Under the pieces are notes generated by a model that saw only the letters and a program-made list of their open reading frames with translations, was not told the DNA's origin and searched no databases. Below are positions 20,401 through 28,498 of a stretch of 64,000 nt of DNA, one piece after another. The DNA is taken from NCBI GenBank assembly GCA_040285745.1, contig JAUFOR010000008.1, positions 1,054,001 through 1,118,000 of the forward strand, given 5' to 3'. The position numbers and the translations under genes were made by a program. Source of the stretch: Barthelona sp. PCE (taxonomy: Eukaryota; Metamonada: BaSk clade). Every line of letters starts with the position of its first letter. Positions within the stretch are counted from its first letter, which is position 1.

Positions 20401-20565
20401 AACTTCTCTGATAGCAAATGGGCTATATCCCTACTCATGACGATGCCGATTACTCTGGCACAAGAATCTATTGCAAACCTCAGTGAAGATAATCTGGAAA
20501 CGTTTAGAAACAGTACTGCCAACCTTGATGTGCCAATGTACCTACAGGAAAGCCTGAGAGGCTAA
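17497..20565 (+). CDS. SYMPK: Symplekin/Pta1-like HEAT-repeat scaffold
   Basis: This 1022-aa all-helical protein aligns by eye with symplekin. An N-terminal HEAT block (residues 30-130) has LIVTEAFLSVFFEASVEKSY where symplekin has its first repeats. A later block LYSLLLTSRGLNRDQLLELA (about residue 735) matches the [20 protein letters not shown] region, followed after an acidic insert (EEDDDESDDDDEDIDLDAF, about 763-781) by a C-terminal helical domain (about 855-1022). Symplekin scaffolds CPSF and CstF in mRNA 3' processing. CstF50 is at 2.3 kb. An importin-like HEAT protein is the alternative. The frame is open to a GTG at 17434; the ATG at 17497 is used. The stop reads TAATAAA and is 9 bp from the convergent prenyltransferase stop. 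Confidence 0.6.
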   Translation: MVEAGEIDVYVREYRKLLQQSIENSNPEHGEERKIALLTSICSLMQRDVGLIVTEAFLSVFFEASVEKSYKVVQCATKSISTLIQTNLSVTQLVLTAPSVLLTKFIRTDVEYDYLTAVMAECGIWIWCSFYYQVKNPDSLPTNIIRGLFPKFGRLCSLVEQVVRHIGKLSAKIGSSQSSAMLSSVHFVSIFAHIGYCLDTNVSALPTNSIQRKFVVPGSFPEKAKSRLMTMAGSFLKHITAWILPRKDMAHVGIFVAKCIMELVPHVHHDFFGDFVGVIDSQGCVTGVVSMLDTVQKRTLIHLMSKFVQNCRRILSRMATRQVDLLRIVQTMGLALGVRGAKDDLTENERQEELRFLVDLFENALEKKMIDRELLISVVMDNLKRNIPTLSVLQEFQLDESDIEDDIHETLDLCTPAAPYRVEEVEVDEGALFDAMAALKPDDSLSASVNLVKEMLMVAAQVDDKKQFRLVLGVLRSIPLKNPQWMEAVVETLASVESGPIVAYIMDHDPEIAAPVLRELVQMGVDVVPAVSKVAKHVEVYIETLRSTKSENALSPMIHLAKRPAYAEAAFSAFFELAIQMETSALTCYNTDYLQSSFATFTRQYMDTGCDRVFDAMEEQDNTLVMKEKQVSIETFLQFLIQVNANGSAGILGLMRLAARMDNVQPLINSLSRINFSYRLTLSRTREFLVQELPVNILEVMLSCPFEADPHVFISLATAIFGYYQNNKDYLYSLLLTSRGLNRDQLLELARIYVEHIQNCEEDDDESDDDDEDIDLDAFEAGMVSTDMQDEKGIDIELFTKNLFDGIHSNFYEKLDSGVSTGEEMMSVDNFVVPAKDHAYFQGLLDQRETVSLDEFLLHGFNICANTNETLDTFTQFIRLMSVNEPIRECFSRFFVALSTEERVSNDQPIFLAFLAVLRVMTEAQLNIYTSELQDLLFGHLLGKLQNLEYYEKENVYSSSMRLFEWIINFSDSKWAISLLMTMPITLAQESIANLSEDNLETFRNSTANLDVPMYLQESLRG

Positions 20566-20574
20566 TAAAACCAA

Positions 20575-21693
20575 CTATTCTACCGTTTCTTCTTTGTAGG
20601 CAAAATACTGTGTCGTCCCCAGCACTGGATCAACTCTGTAATCTGTGCGCATGTACCATTGGAGAGCAGACAGGGACCTGAATGTGTGATACGGGTCTAT
20701 GCCGTTTGGAGGATGATCTGTAAAACCTTTGTATTGCTGGGTGATAAGGAGCAGAAACCCCTTCTGATAATCAACACTGATAGGAATATCCATTATTTGC
20801 ACGCATGCACCGAGCCAATACGAGTAGCACGAGTCTGGGAGCTTCTGTGGTCGGCCGTTGAATCCACCGCACAAACTGCACTGTCTCCTCATGATCCATC
20901 TCTTGGCAGCCTTCTTGTTAAACGTAACTGGGTGGCCCAGTCGGCCCAGTAACCCGCTGAGCGCGATTGCACAGTAGGTATAGCCTGCGTGCGCTTCACA
21001 ATCTATCTCTGGGGCAAATCCTCCATCGTGTCTCTGTAACAACACAATGAATCTGGAAAGCCGGCTATAGAAGTCGTCTATCGTATCTTCCAACATATCC
21101 ATCACCCCAAAAAGGTGCGCAGACATTATAATGGAATATGTTGTTCGCATGTCATACTCGCCATTTAGTTCTGTTCGAAACGCAATCCAGTCATCCTTCT
21201 CAACCAGCAGGTGCTCCATCAGGGCAATAAACTCTCTTTTTAACAGTATGCTGGGTGATTTCCCAAAAAAATATAGTATACAAGCAGCGGCATAGTTGCT
21301 AGTACCCAAAAATGACAATCCAGGACCTCCACCATACCCTCCATATGTCCTGCACTTACATAAATTATCTAAAATGACCTTTCTGAAAGTAGAATTAAGT
21401 GGAACTCCCAAATAATACATTATATGAACAATCTCATACAAACGCCAAACATAGTTTGACAACATACCATCATGTTCGATTATGCTCCCCATGAGATCCG
21501 CAACGTATGCTCTGATACCCATATTATCAATAACGAGATCATTTTCTTCAGTTCTTTCCAAAACATCGCTACATGCCTTCATGGTACTCAAAAACATCGC
21601 CATGCTGGGCTCATTCCCCAAATTTGACTCGCCAAAATATTCTCTCTGCGTGTTAACGCTTGAAAGTCGGTGAAAATGCATTAATGGAATCAT
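20575..21693 (-). CDS. Protein prenyltransferase beta subunit (GGTase-I-like)
   Basis: This 372-aa alpha-alpha barrel protein has the repeated GGF/GGY motifs of the family: CRTYGGYGGGPGLSFLGTSNY, QRHDGGFAPEIDCEAHAGYT and CGGFNGRPQKLPDSCYSYWL. The zinc ligands are visible as Asp and Cys in LPDSCYSYW and His in DPYHTFRSL. The beta subunit binds isoprenoid and zinc and, with an alpha subunit, attaches farnesyl or geranylgeranyl to C-terminal cysteines. GFNGRP, DSCYS and the WLGA that follows look most like type I geranylgeranyltransferase; KLPD also recalls Rab GGTase, so class is uncertain. A TTG further upstream (21708) is less likely than the ATG used. A DENN-like protein ending CCFCC is encoded at 50.4 kb. 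Confidence 0.85.
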   Translation of the reverse strand: MIPLMHFHRLSSVNTQREYFGESNLGNEPSMAMFLSTMKACSDVLERTEENDLVIDNMGIRAYVADLMGSIIEHDGMLSNYVWRLYEIVHIMYYLGVPLNSTFRKVILDNLCKCRTYGGYGGGPGLSFLGTSNYAAACILYFFGKSPSILLKREFIALMEHLLVEKDDWIAFRTELNGEYDMRTTYSIIMSAHLFGVMDMLEDTIDDFYSRLSRFIVLLQRHDGGFAPEIDCEAHAGYTYCAIALSGLLGRLGHPVTFNKKAAKRWIMRRQCSLCGGFNGRPQKLPDSCYSYWLGACVQIMDIPISVDYQKGFLLLITQQYKGFTDHPPNGIDPYHTFRSLSALQWYMRTDYRVDPVLGTTQYFAYKEETVE

Positions 21694-21848
21694 GACAGAT
21701 AATTCCAATACAACTACAACTATTGGCCACTAAGCTCTAACAAACAGGCAATGGGCCAGATTTCTATCGTTATTAACCGTAAGAACCCCGTAAAACATTT
21801 TCCTTCCTTTTCTGAGGTAAAAAAAGATTAATTTTTAACCAAAGGGCT

Positions 21849-24212
21849 ATGTCCACGCTCAAGATCACCAAGAAAAAGGTAAATGATTGCCTAGTAGCAC
21901 TTATTGGATATCTATTTCTTGAAAGAAGAGGGAAAGATCTCATAACACTGCTGCAAACAATGGAGAAAGAGTCCAAGCGAGGATACAACAGAATTTTACA
22001 AAGGTTTTCAGATAAATTCGACAGTATATTGGACGATTGCAAAATTTATGGTGTTATTCCATTGTTTGAATGTACAGAGCAAGCTTATGATGATTTCAAG
22101 GACGAATATACATTCTTCATCCAATGGTTGATGATGAATATACCGGAATCCACAGAAAAAACTTATGCTTTAGATGAAGATTTCTCAGAAGACCGAATAG
22201 AAGCTTATGTAGGGTGGATTAGTGAGCAATTACCTGAATACTACGATGCAAAGAGCGAGAACATGCCGAAATCCATTAGAGATGAGATATTATCACAGTG
22301 CAAAAGAAAACTAAGAAGTCGTAGTTACATCTTTGCATACCCCCAATTCAAAGAAGAGTTTTGTAATAGGCTTTCCCACTCTTATGTAGATACTGAGATG
22401 GCAGAATTCTGCTATAATTCCCTAGTTGATATGAAGAATACATATAATTGCAAAGGTAAGATTGAGAAGAAATTTTTTGAAGATTATCCGATTCTTGTTG
22501 AAAGCTCCAAACTAATCGATGAGGAAAAGGAAACTGCAATCGATGAGGAAGAGGAAACCGCAATCGAGGATGAAAAGGAAACCGCAATCGAGGATGAAGA
22601 GGAAAGGAAAAGAATGGCGAAATTCGAGACAGAGCAGATGGGCCTTGTCAAGAAAATCCAAGCAACAGATAAGACATCCCGTATACCCTTTGTTGATGGA
22701 AGTAAGAAGGAGGATGCTGCTTTTCCACAGATAATGGATAGTTTAACCCCTAAACTAAAATCAATTTTGTTTGAGAAGTATGGTGAGGCATGTTACATCG
22801 AAAACGATGTGTATAAGCTTGATGTACGCATCGACCAGTTGCTTTTTGATGCGCTCATGGATGCACATTGTTTGCACCAGTCAAGAACTGTCGACGATAG
22901 CATCAAATACAGGGGATGTGGAACAGATATTATTGAAAGTGTGCCACTACAGACGACAGAAGGGCATGGATATCTGGGAGCAGGCTTGTTCGATCAGGAT
23001 CACACGTTGATGGCAGGCTATAAGTCGTACAAGTCAACACACTTAACCTTAAATATTTTCAATAGTGTTTATTCAACAAAGTACAGAACATTCTTCAGCT
23101 CGATGGGTGGAAGGAAGATGGGGTTTAATTTGTTCCATAAAACCCAGAAAGCACTCGGCAAGTATGTCAGGGATGCGTACATTCAATTAGAGAAAGAAAT
23201 GCTTGATCCTAGACTTCCACAATTGGTTTTAGTGGATCCAAACACTTGCCCTGAGACCGAAGAGGTAACCAGAAGCCATATGTGGACGGACATTGAGCTT
23301 CTCTGGCTTTTAAAGGCGAAAAATGATAGCTCTGTTCCTATTTCAGATTACCCACGTTGTGCGTGGTACACATTGCCGTATGGGTGTATTGGGCTTGGAG
23401 ACCACATTGCAACGGTCCTGAAACGTGAGTACAACAACAGAAGATTCATTTTTGATCCCATTCTAAAGCTATTCGTTCCAGTTTCCTTCTATTTGCGCCC
23501 GAGTATTGCAGCTGTCAACGAGATGCTTTCAACACAGTCTATGGCTGACGTGGATGAGGAGGAGAAGCTTGCGGGACTCAGTTCAGTCGTTCAGAATCGT
23601 CTCAGGTGGCGGAGTATGATGGTCTTCCTTTTTAGGGAGCTTGAGATCAAGTGCCCCTTTCATGTGCTCCATCACGGTAGGTTACACATTGATATGTACG
23701 CAAATGCAACTGAATGGCAGAAAAGGAGAAGGAGTAAGCTCTATGATGTTCACCATAGTGATGGCCAAGCAATATGGGGAGATATGTTCTCATTGGGTAA
23801 TGTACAACCCGTTAAGAGGCGTGACTACATAAATCCTTCAGAAATAGAGCATTCAGAGAACGTAAAAAGGAAAAAACGAGTGAAAGAGAGACAACTACAG
23901 ATAGAGAATGCAAAGAGAAAACAAATATTAAAGAAACAAAGAGCAAAAGAAAGGGAAGAATTTGAGTTGGAAGAGGAAAGGGAAAGGAAAGAACTAGAGG
24001 AGGAGACGAAGTCTGCTCCTACACGTGTCCCTGTTGTAGCCAAGCTTGCTCCTGTTCCAGATCGGTTGCAAATGTCCACACTGGTAAGAAATGTTAACTT
24101 ACACGATCGACCAACAGTTGTGCCCTTTGGTACTGGTAACGAAACTGAGGATGATGTGAAGAGAAGGGTTGCATTTAATATGAACTCGGATGAGTCAGAA
24201 GAAGAAATTTAA
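21849..24212 (+). CDS. Unrecognised 787-aa protein with acidic 8-residue repeats
   Basis: I do not recognise this protein. Residues 1-215 are helical and charged, 220-255 form an acidic tandem repeat (ETAI units), and 290-640 look like a folded globular core, rich in conserved-looking aromatic and glycine positions (RGCGTDIIESVPLQTTEGHG, GYLGAGLFDQDHTLMAGY, WYTLPYGCIGLGDHI). Residues 665-720 form a long lysine/glutamate single helix, then a short basic end and a final SDESEEEI. The acidic and basic tails suggest a nuclear or RNA-associated protein, but that is only a guess. The long clean frame argues for a real gene. Confidence 0.75.
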   Translation: MSTLKITKKKVNDCLVALIGYLFLERRGKDLITLLQTMEKESKRGYNRILQRFSDKFDSILDDCKIYGVIPLFECTEQAYDDFKDEYTFFIQWLMMNIPESTEKTYALDEDFSEDRIEAYVGWISEQLPEYYDAKSENMPKSIRDEILSQCKRKLRSRSYIFAYPQFKEEFCNRLSHSYVDTEMAEFCYNSLVDMKNTYNCKGKIEKKFFEDYPILVESSKLIDEEKETAIDEEEETAIEDEKETAIEDEEERKRMAKFETEQMGLVKKIQATDKTSRIPFVDGSKKEDAAFPQIMDSLTPKLKSILFEKYGEACYIENDVYKLDVRIDQLLFDALMDAHCLHQSRTVDDSIKYRGCGTDIIESVPLQTTEGHGYLGAGLFDQDHTLMAGYKSYKSTHLTLNIFNSVYSTKYRTFFSSMGGRKMGFNLFHKTQKALGKYVRDAYIQLEKEMLDPRLPQLVLVDPNTCPETEEVTRSHMWTDIELLWLLKAKNDSSVPISDYPRCAWYTLPYGCIGLGDHIATVLKREYNNRRFIFDPILKLFVPVSFYLRPSIAAVNEMLSTQSMADVDEEEKLAGLSSVVQNRLRWRSMMVFLFRELEIKCPFHVLHHGRLHIDMYANATEWQKRRRSKLYDVHHSDGQAIWGDMFSLGNVQPVKRRDYINPSEIEHSENVKRKKRVKERQLQIENAKRKQILKKQRAKEREEFELEEERERKELEEETKSAPTRVPVVAKLAPVPDRLQMSTLVRNVNLHDRPTVVPFGTGNETEDDVKRRVAFNMNSDESEEEI
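22518..22604 (+). repeat. 24-bp in-frame tandem repeat, 3.6 copies
   Basis: Three full units and one partial unit of 24 bp each encode DEEKETAI-type octapeptides. Units differ by a few bases (GAT GAG versus GAG GAT; AAG versus GAG), so the expansion is not brand new. Confidence 0.85.
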
Positions 24213-24446
24213 TAGCAAAATAAAAACTTTTGAATCTTTAAGTATAAGAAGGATAAATGCTTAAAACTGATACGTGATACAGCTTAAACAATGGTATGAT
24301 AAATAATTGACTAAACAAACCAGCTAGAAAAAACCTGTCACAAAAGTAAAAATTGAGAGTTTGGGGTATTTACAAATCTAAATGCTAGTCGTGCGTGTGA
24401 AGTGTTGCTTTACTTTTAAAAAGGTACGAATAGCTTTAAAAAAGAA

Positions 24447-24793
24447 TTACAAACCACCCCTCAACCTAAGAACGAGATGGAGAGTTGCTTCCTTCTGGAT
24501 GCCGTAATCGGCAAGGGTGCGGCCCTCGTCGAGCTGCTTACCAGAATAAATAAGTCTCTGTTGATCTGCGGGAATACCTTCCTTAGCAGAAATCTTTTGT
24601 TTGACGGATGTGATGCTTTCATTCTGCTCACATGTGATGGCGATGGTCTTCTAGGGGTTAGAACCGGATAAAATACTACAAAAACAAGAATAAATCGTGT
24701 GACTTTAAAAAACGTTGACAGTTAGTTCAAATCACTCTATATTCTTGTTAGAATGGGTCATACACCAGTAAGGGTCTTAACGAAAATCTGCAT
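24447..24793 (-). CDS. UBI: Divergent monoubiquitin with one intron
   Basis: The minus strand encodes ubiquitin in two exons: 24764-24793 ([10 protein letters not shown]) and 24447-24650 (from KTIAIT to LRLRGG plus one extra Leu). Splicing out 24651-24763 gives 77 residues with perfect continuity at Gly10/Lys11. All seven lysines (6, 11, 27, 29, 33, 48, 63), Arg72 and the LRLRGG tail are kept, and the one-residue C-terminal extension is typical of a processed ubiquitin precursor. By my count the protein differs from human ubiquitin at 21 of 76 positions, mostly in residues 14-32, which is exceptional. RLIYSGKQ and ADY recall NEDD8, but Arg72 (Ala in NEDD8) favours ubiquitin. It is a single unit, not a polyubiquitin chain. 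Confidence 0.9.
24651..24763 (-). other. Spliceosomal intron in ubiquitin gene (113 nt)
   Basis: The intron begins GTATGA and ends TTCTAACCCCTAG on the coding strand. Its branch-site-like CTAAC is followed by only six bases to the 3' end, the same spacing as the trichomonad ACTAACACACAG signal. A 10-bp perfect inverted repeat (24740-24749 with 24683-24692) could fold the middle out. Confidence 0.88.
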
Positions 24794-25199
24794 TTGACGT
24801 ACAAAGGATGAATACAGTCGAAAAAAATATTGCAAGGTGAATTAAGTTTCTCGACATTCAATGGGTAGCAACGAAGAGCAAACAGCAAAGAAACGAGATC
24901 CCATGGGTCATAAATGCAAAAAGAGAGGGTAGTGGTAACTTTTCGAATGGGCCTTCAACAAGTTGATATATTGTAGGAGCTTCTTGTGAGTGTGAATATC
25001 AGTTTCGGGTAGGCTCTTGAATCAAATATCGCCACAATAGCGGTGAATAAAGTTTCCATTTTCGTATTTGTTATAGTTCACTAATAACAGACTTTCTGCA
25101 TCTTTTATCCGCTTTTACTGGTAAAGAATCCACTTTGCCTCAATGAAATAGAAAGAATCGTATTTTGTGCAATTATTTGTTAAACACTTCTTTTTATTC
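24794..25199. other. Intergenic region upstream of ubiquitin
   Basis: This 406-bp spacer separates the ubiquitin start from the stop of the VAP-like gene. Minus-strand TTCATCC lies about 20 bases before the ubiquitin ATG. A 23-codon plus-strand ORF from an ATG near 24860 is too short to support. No RNA gene recognised. Confidence 0.45.
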
Positions 25200-26171
25200 C
25201 TATTTTCTTCCTTGTACAAATAAATATGCGAAAAGAAGAGAAGACAGAACCATGTACCACATGAAACGCTTCCTCTCCCTTTTCAATTGGGACCTTAGTT
25301 CTGCAACACTCCGACTTAACCTGATCTGTTCTTCGAAAACTCCCTCCTCGTCGTGGTCGACTGATTCCGTCTCTAACTTCGATATCTTCTCAATACAAGT
25401 CGTTAATGTGCTGTGAATGGTGGGAATGTCTTGTAATTTTCCAAAAATCAATCCTACATCGTTTTTAAGGGTATTCATCTCGTTCTGCAACGTGTCTATT
25501 GTCTCCTGGTACTCTGTCTTGTGTACTTCTTTAAACTCTTCGTGTTCGCTAACTTCTTCCTCGACTGTCGTTGTTGACTCTTCAACTGCAATTTCATCGT
25601 TAATCAACGTCGATGGCTCCTTGTTTTCAACCGCAGGGGCCTCGAATTGGGCTGCGATTGGACTTATCACATTGCCATACACTGGAATTGGTTCACTCAC
25701 CAACGGTGTTCCTCGAGCAATCGGCATTTCACGATTTGCTGGTGACTGCCTGCTTCTGTCTGCCTCGTCTGCGGGGTGAGCCCTAATCGGTATAGATTTT
25801 AAGGCTCCTGGTTGATAAGTACCATTGTTATAAAAAAGATATACATCCTTTGCTTTTTCGTTAAGTTGCGCTTCCTCTAACACCGGGAAATACATTATTT
25901 TAATGGAGGCCCCCCTCTTCCTGGAATTCGAAGGAAGTCTATTAGTTCTGCTGAAACTGACCTCCAATTTATGCTCCCCTCCACGTTCTATGAATGCACA
26001 GCTGCTGCTAATACGAATGATTGTCTCATCTTTCGGTTTCTTAAGGAACGCTTTAAATACAATGCTGTGATTGGAATTGTTACAAATAGTAAAAGAGTCC
26101 CTCAGCTCGCTAAAGTCGGTTAGCGTAAAGTAAAAGTCAATGGACGTCGAGTCTATTAATACCTCGCCCAT
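25200..26171 (-). CDS. VAP-like MSP-domain tail-anchored protein
   Basis: This 323-aa protein has an immunoglobulin-like MSP domain (about residues 1-125; FTICNNSNHSIVFKAFLKKP, then ETIIRISSSCAFIERGGEHK), a proline-rich then acidic linker, a coiled coil (about 210-300) and a C-terminal hydrophobic helix (MWYMVLSSLLFAYLFV) followed by QGRK. This is the layout of VAP proteins, which sit in the ER membrane by a tail anchor, dimerise through the coiled coil and bind FFAT motifs of lipid-transfer proteins. The MSP domain is divergent, so FFAT binding is not assured. The stop is TAGGAATAAA. A TTTTTCATTT box lies about 17 bases before the ATG. Confidence 0.82.
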   Translation of the reverse strand: MGEVLIDSTSIDFYFTLTDFSELRDSFTICNNSNHSIVFKAFLKKPKDETIIRISSSCAFIERGGEHKLEVSFSRTNRLPSNSRKRGASIKIMYFPVLEEAQLNEKAKDVYLFYNNGTYQPGALKSIPIRAHPADEADRSRQSPANREMPIARGTPLVSEPIPVYGNVISPIAAQFEAPAVENKEPSTLINDEIAVEESTTTVEEEVSEHEEFKEVHKTEYQETIDTLQNEMNTLKNDVGLIFGKLQDIPTIHSTLTTCIEKISKLETESVDHDEEGVFEEQIRLSRSVAELRSQLKRERKRFMWYMVLSSLLFAYLFVQGRK

Positions 26172-26187
26172 AATATGCCGATATCAA

Positions 26188-26194
26188 ATGAAAA
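26188..26194 (-). promoter_or_regulatory. TTTTCAT initiator-like box before VAP-like gene
   Basis: Minus-strand TTTTCAT, about 17 bases upstream of the ATG at 26171. Confidence 0.35.
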
Positions 26195-26442
26195 ATGTGA
26201 AACAATGCAACTTTAAACTTTAATGTTTCACACTTCTGCAAGTCTGCATTTTTGATATGGTTTTATCTTGTGCAGCCATAGAAAGTTCCTTAAATACCAT
26301 AACAGATGATTCTTTACTACTCTCATTCTTGAATGTGAAATGAAAAGTATTCACGCTCCAAATCCCACCTGTTGCCTAATTTTTGTGCTGCCTGCCTGAA
26401 AAAATCTTGCTTTAAGCAATATTCTCCTCTTCTCTTTCTAAA

Positions 26443-27444
26443 ATGTCTGACATTGAGCAGTCGGGGCGTTTGATCAGTCCAGATCATGTGAAGGTTGAGT
26501 TTGATATCCTCAGGCGGCAACCTAGTTCTGAAAACACATTACACAGTAGACCAACAATTATTAAGGGTGCCAAAACCACAACAGAATTCAATGTATTTGA
26601 CAACACAATGTTTCGATGGATCTTATACATCCTCACGGGCATCCTAATGATATATTTTGTTTTTGCAGCAAAACATTATGATGAATCAGTAATGTACGAT
26701 CATTATATTACTTCAAAGAAGAGTTTCGTACCCGGGAACCTCATGGGAACTCGGTGGCCACGCCTTTTAGCTGGATTGAATGGTGGAGCACAGGATACAT
26801 CATCTTTGGTTTATGCAATAGATAAAGAGGTTATTCAGGTTGGGATCAATCCCGAAATACATGGAATAGTCACTATTGTGAAGTCCCATGCAGAAGCAGA
26901 AGCTGCTGACCGGTTGTTTCAGACCTGCATTGCTGTTGGTTCAAAAGCTTCTTTTCATGTTATTTTTCCATCTGCTCTTCCGATCAATTCGAAACAACCG
27001 CTAGAGAATGCCATGTACAACTACACAACACACAGATCGGATGATCCAGAGCCGTACATCTTTGGCATGTCATTGAAAAAGGTTTTATACCTTCGTAATG
27101 ACACGATTGCAGTCAAAAATCCTGATAACCTCCTGATCTCCGCTAATCCGATCATGTGGGCGTGCGACATAAAGGATAGGAGTGTCGTTAATCCAGTTTC
27201 TTTCGCTGTCAACTCAGGACCTAATGCTTATTATGATTTTTCAAAGATTTATCACGATTACGATGGCAGTCTAGCCGATTCTCTCTTCGCAATGCACTTT
27301 GTTGGTGGGTTCTGGGCGCCCAGTACTGTAGTGGACTTTCTCACGTACGGTAAGGAGTCTCTGTGGTTCAATCAAAAATCAATTTATTTGATCAGCAATA
27401 TCCCACTTGATAGCGACTTTATTCTATTCATCACACATGATTAA
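26443..27444 (+). CDS. Unrecognised type II membrane protein, 333 aa
   Basis: The protein has a 50-residue cytosolic-type N-terminus, one transmembrane helix (about residues 57-78, FRWILYILTGILMIYFVFAA) and a roughly 255-residue C-terminal domain. The layout is that of Golgi type II glycosyltransferases. The C-terminal part contains HYDGSL-like acidic and aromatic patterns (DYDGSLADSLFAMHFVGGFW, near residue 270) reminiscent of glycosyltransferase acceptor sites, but I cannot see a DxD motif in a convincing position, so enzyme function is a guess. The stop TAA is part of TTAAAC and lies 14 bp from the next convergent gene. Confidence 0.7.
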   Translation: MSDIEQSGRLISPDHVKVEFDILRRQPSSENTLHSRPTIIKGAKTTTEFNVFDNTMFRWILYILTGILMIYFVFAAKHYDESVMYDHYITSKKSFVPGNLMGTRWPRLLAGLNGGAQDTSSLVYAIDKEVIQVGINPEIHGIVTIVKSHAEAEAADRLFQTCIAVGSKASFHVIFPSALPINSKQPLENAMYNYTTHRSDDPEPYIFGMSLKKVLYLRNDTIAVKNPDNLLISANPIMWACDIKDRSVVNPVSFAVNSGPNAYYDFSKIYHDYDGSLADSLFAMHFVGGFWAPSTVVDFLTYGKESLWFNQKSIYLISNIPLDSDFILFITHD

Positions 27445-27458
27445 ACAATTAAATCAAA

Positions 27459-28439
27459 CTACTCTTGGATGATAGGAGCATTGTCAGGCGCTTCTATTTG
27501 TGAAATAATGCTCAGATAGTTTGCAAGTTCCATACCGCCATGATCTTGAACGATCTTGTGAATATCTGCTTTTAGCTTAGAATACTTCTCTGTTTGGCGT
27601 GTATGATGGAACAAATTCAAGAAATCCGCTCCTGTACCTATTAAAACAGGTATATTAGCTTTAATAAGCATATTAGCTTGTAACTTACTAATTTTATCGT
27701 TGTGATAGTTTCTTTGCGCGGTATCGATATGGTGCTTCACTAAGTTCACGAGTCCTTCCGCTAAATCACGTTTAATCTCAATTTCTAAAGCTTCTTTAAA
27801 TCGAAGGTTTCGAATAAGTCCAATGATGCCTGATTCTCCAATAAAAATACTCAATTTCTCGTTTCTCTTCTTTAAACGCTCGATCTGAGTCGGTGTAAGG
27901 CCAGTAGCTTCATTGAAATCTGCCTCACGTAAAGCATCATAAAGCGAGTAGCAAAAACCATCACCGAGCGTAATGTACAACTCATCACATTGGACAGCAA
28001 ACACTGGGCGGCGCTGGCTGGGGACAACGGCGGATGAACTTGATGTGACAGGATCTAAGTTACCTGTTCTAATTTTGCACAAAAACTCGTGTGCCAACAA
28101 CGGATTAATAGCGTTGTGATCTAATAACAGCTTGAAGAACACTGTGAAGAAAGCAAACACCAGAGGATGAACGTTCTCATCCAAAAGGACGGGGTCAAAA
28201 CACTTGAGCACCTCATCCATTAGCTCATCAATTTTCCAGTGGTTGCTGAATGCCAATTCGCCCAAATAACGCACCAGCTCAGCGATTTTATCACGCTGCT
28301 TGCTGAAATCGTCATCATACATGATCTCTCGATCCATGTCAACACTAATGCCCCTTAAGAATGAATCAACGGTCTGAAACAATGCGCGCATCTGCACATA
28401 CAGATCTTCGACGTTACTTGAACTCAATATATCCTGCAT
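27459..28439 (-). CDS. Unrecognised helical protein, 326 aa
   Basis: I do not recognise this protein. It is predicted mostly helical with no membrane segment, signal peptide or low complexity apart from a short serine stretch (near residue 132). The pattern of leucine-rich helices (ELVRYLGELAFSNHWKIDEL, FAFFTVFFKLLLDHNAINPL) could be an armadillo/HEAT-like fold. Its ATG is only 59 bp from the divergent ATG of the F-BAR gene, the shortest divergent spacer in the window. Confidence 0.7.
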   Translation of the reverse strand: MQDILSSSNVEDLYVQMRALFQTVDSFLRGISVDMDREIMYDDDFSKQRDKIAELVRYLGELAFSNHWKIDELMDEVLKCFDPVLLDENVHPLVFAFFTVFFKLLLDHNAINPLLAHEFLCKIRTGNLDPVTSSSSAVVPSQRRPVFAVQCDELYITLGDGFCYSLYDALREADFNEATGLTPTQIERLKKRNEKLSIFIGESGIIGLIRNLRFKEALEIEIKRDLAEGLVNLVKHHIDTAQRNYHNDKISKLQANMLIKANIPVLIGTGADFLNLFHHTRQTEKYSKLKADIHKIVQDHGGMELANYLSIISQIEAPDNAPIIQE

Positions 28440-28498
28440 TAGAGTGTTTTTTTTGATAACACTTTTTCAACCGTTTACAACATACTAATTTCGTTTAT

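Noticed and set aside
22518-22604. CRISPR-like or satellite array
   Set aside because: Short in-frame coding repeat without spacers.
24477-24671. Plus-strand 64-codon ORF
   Set aside because: It is antisense to exon 2 of the ubiquitin gene and has no independent support.
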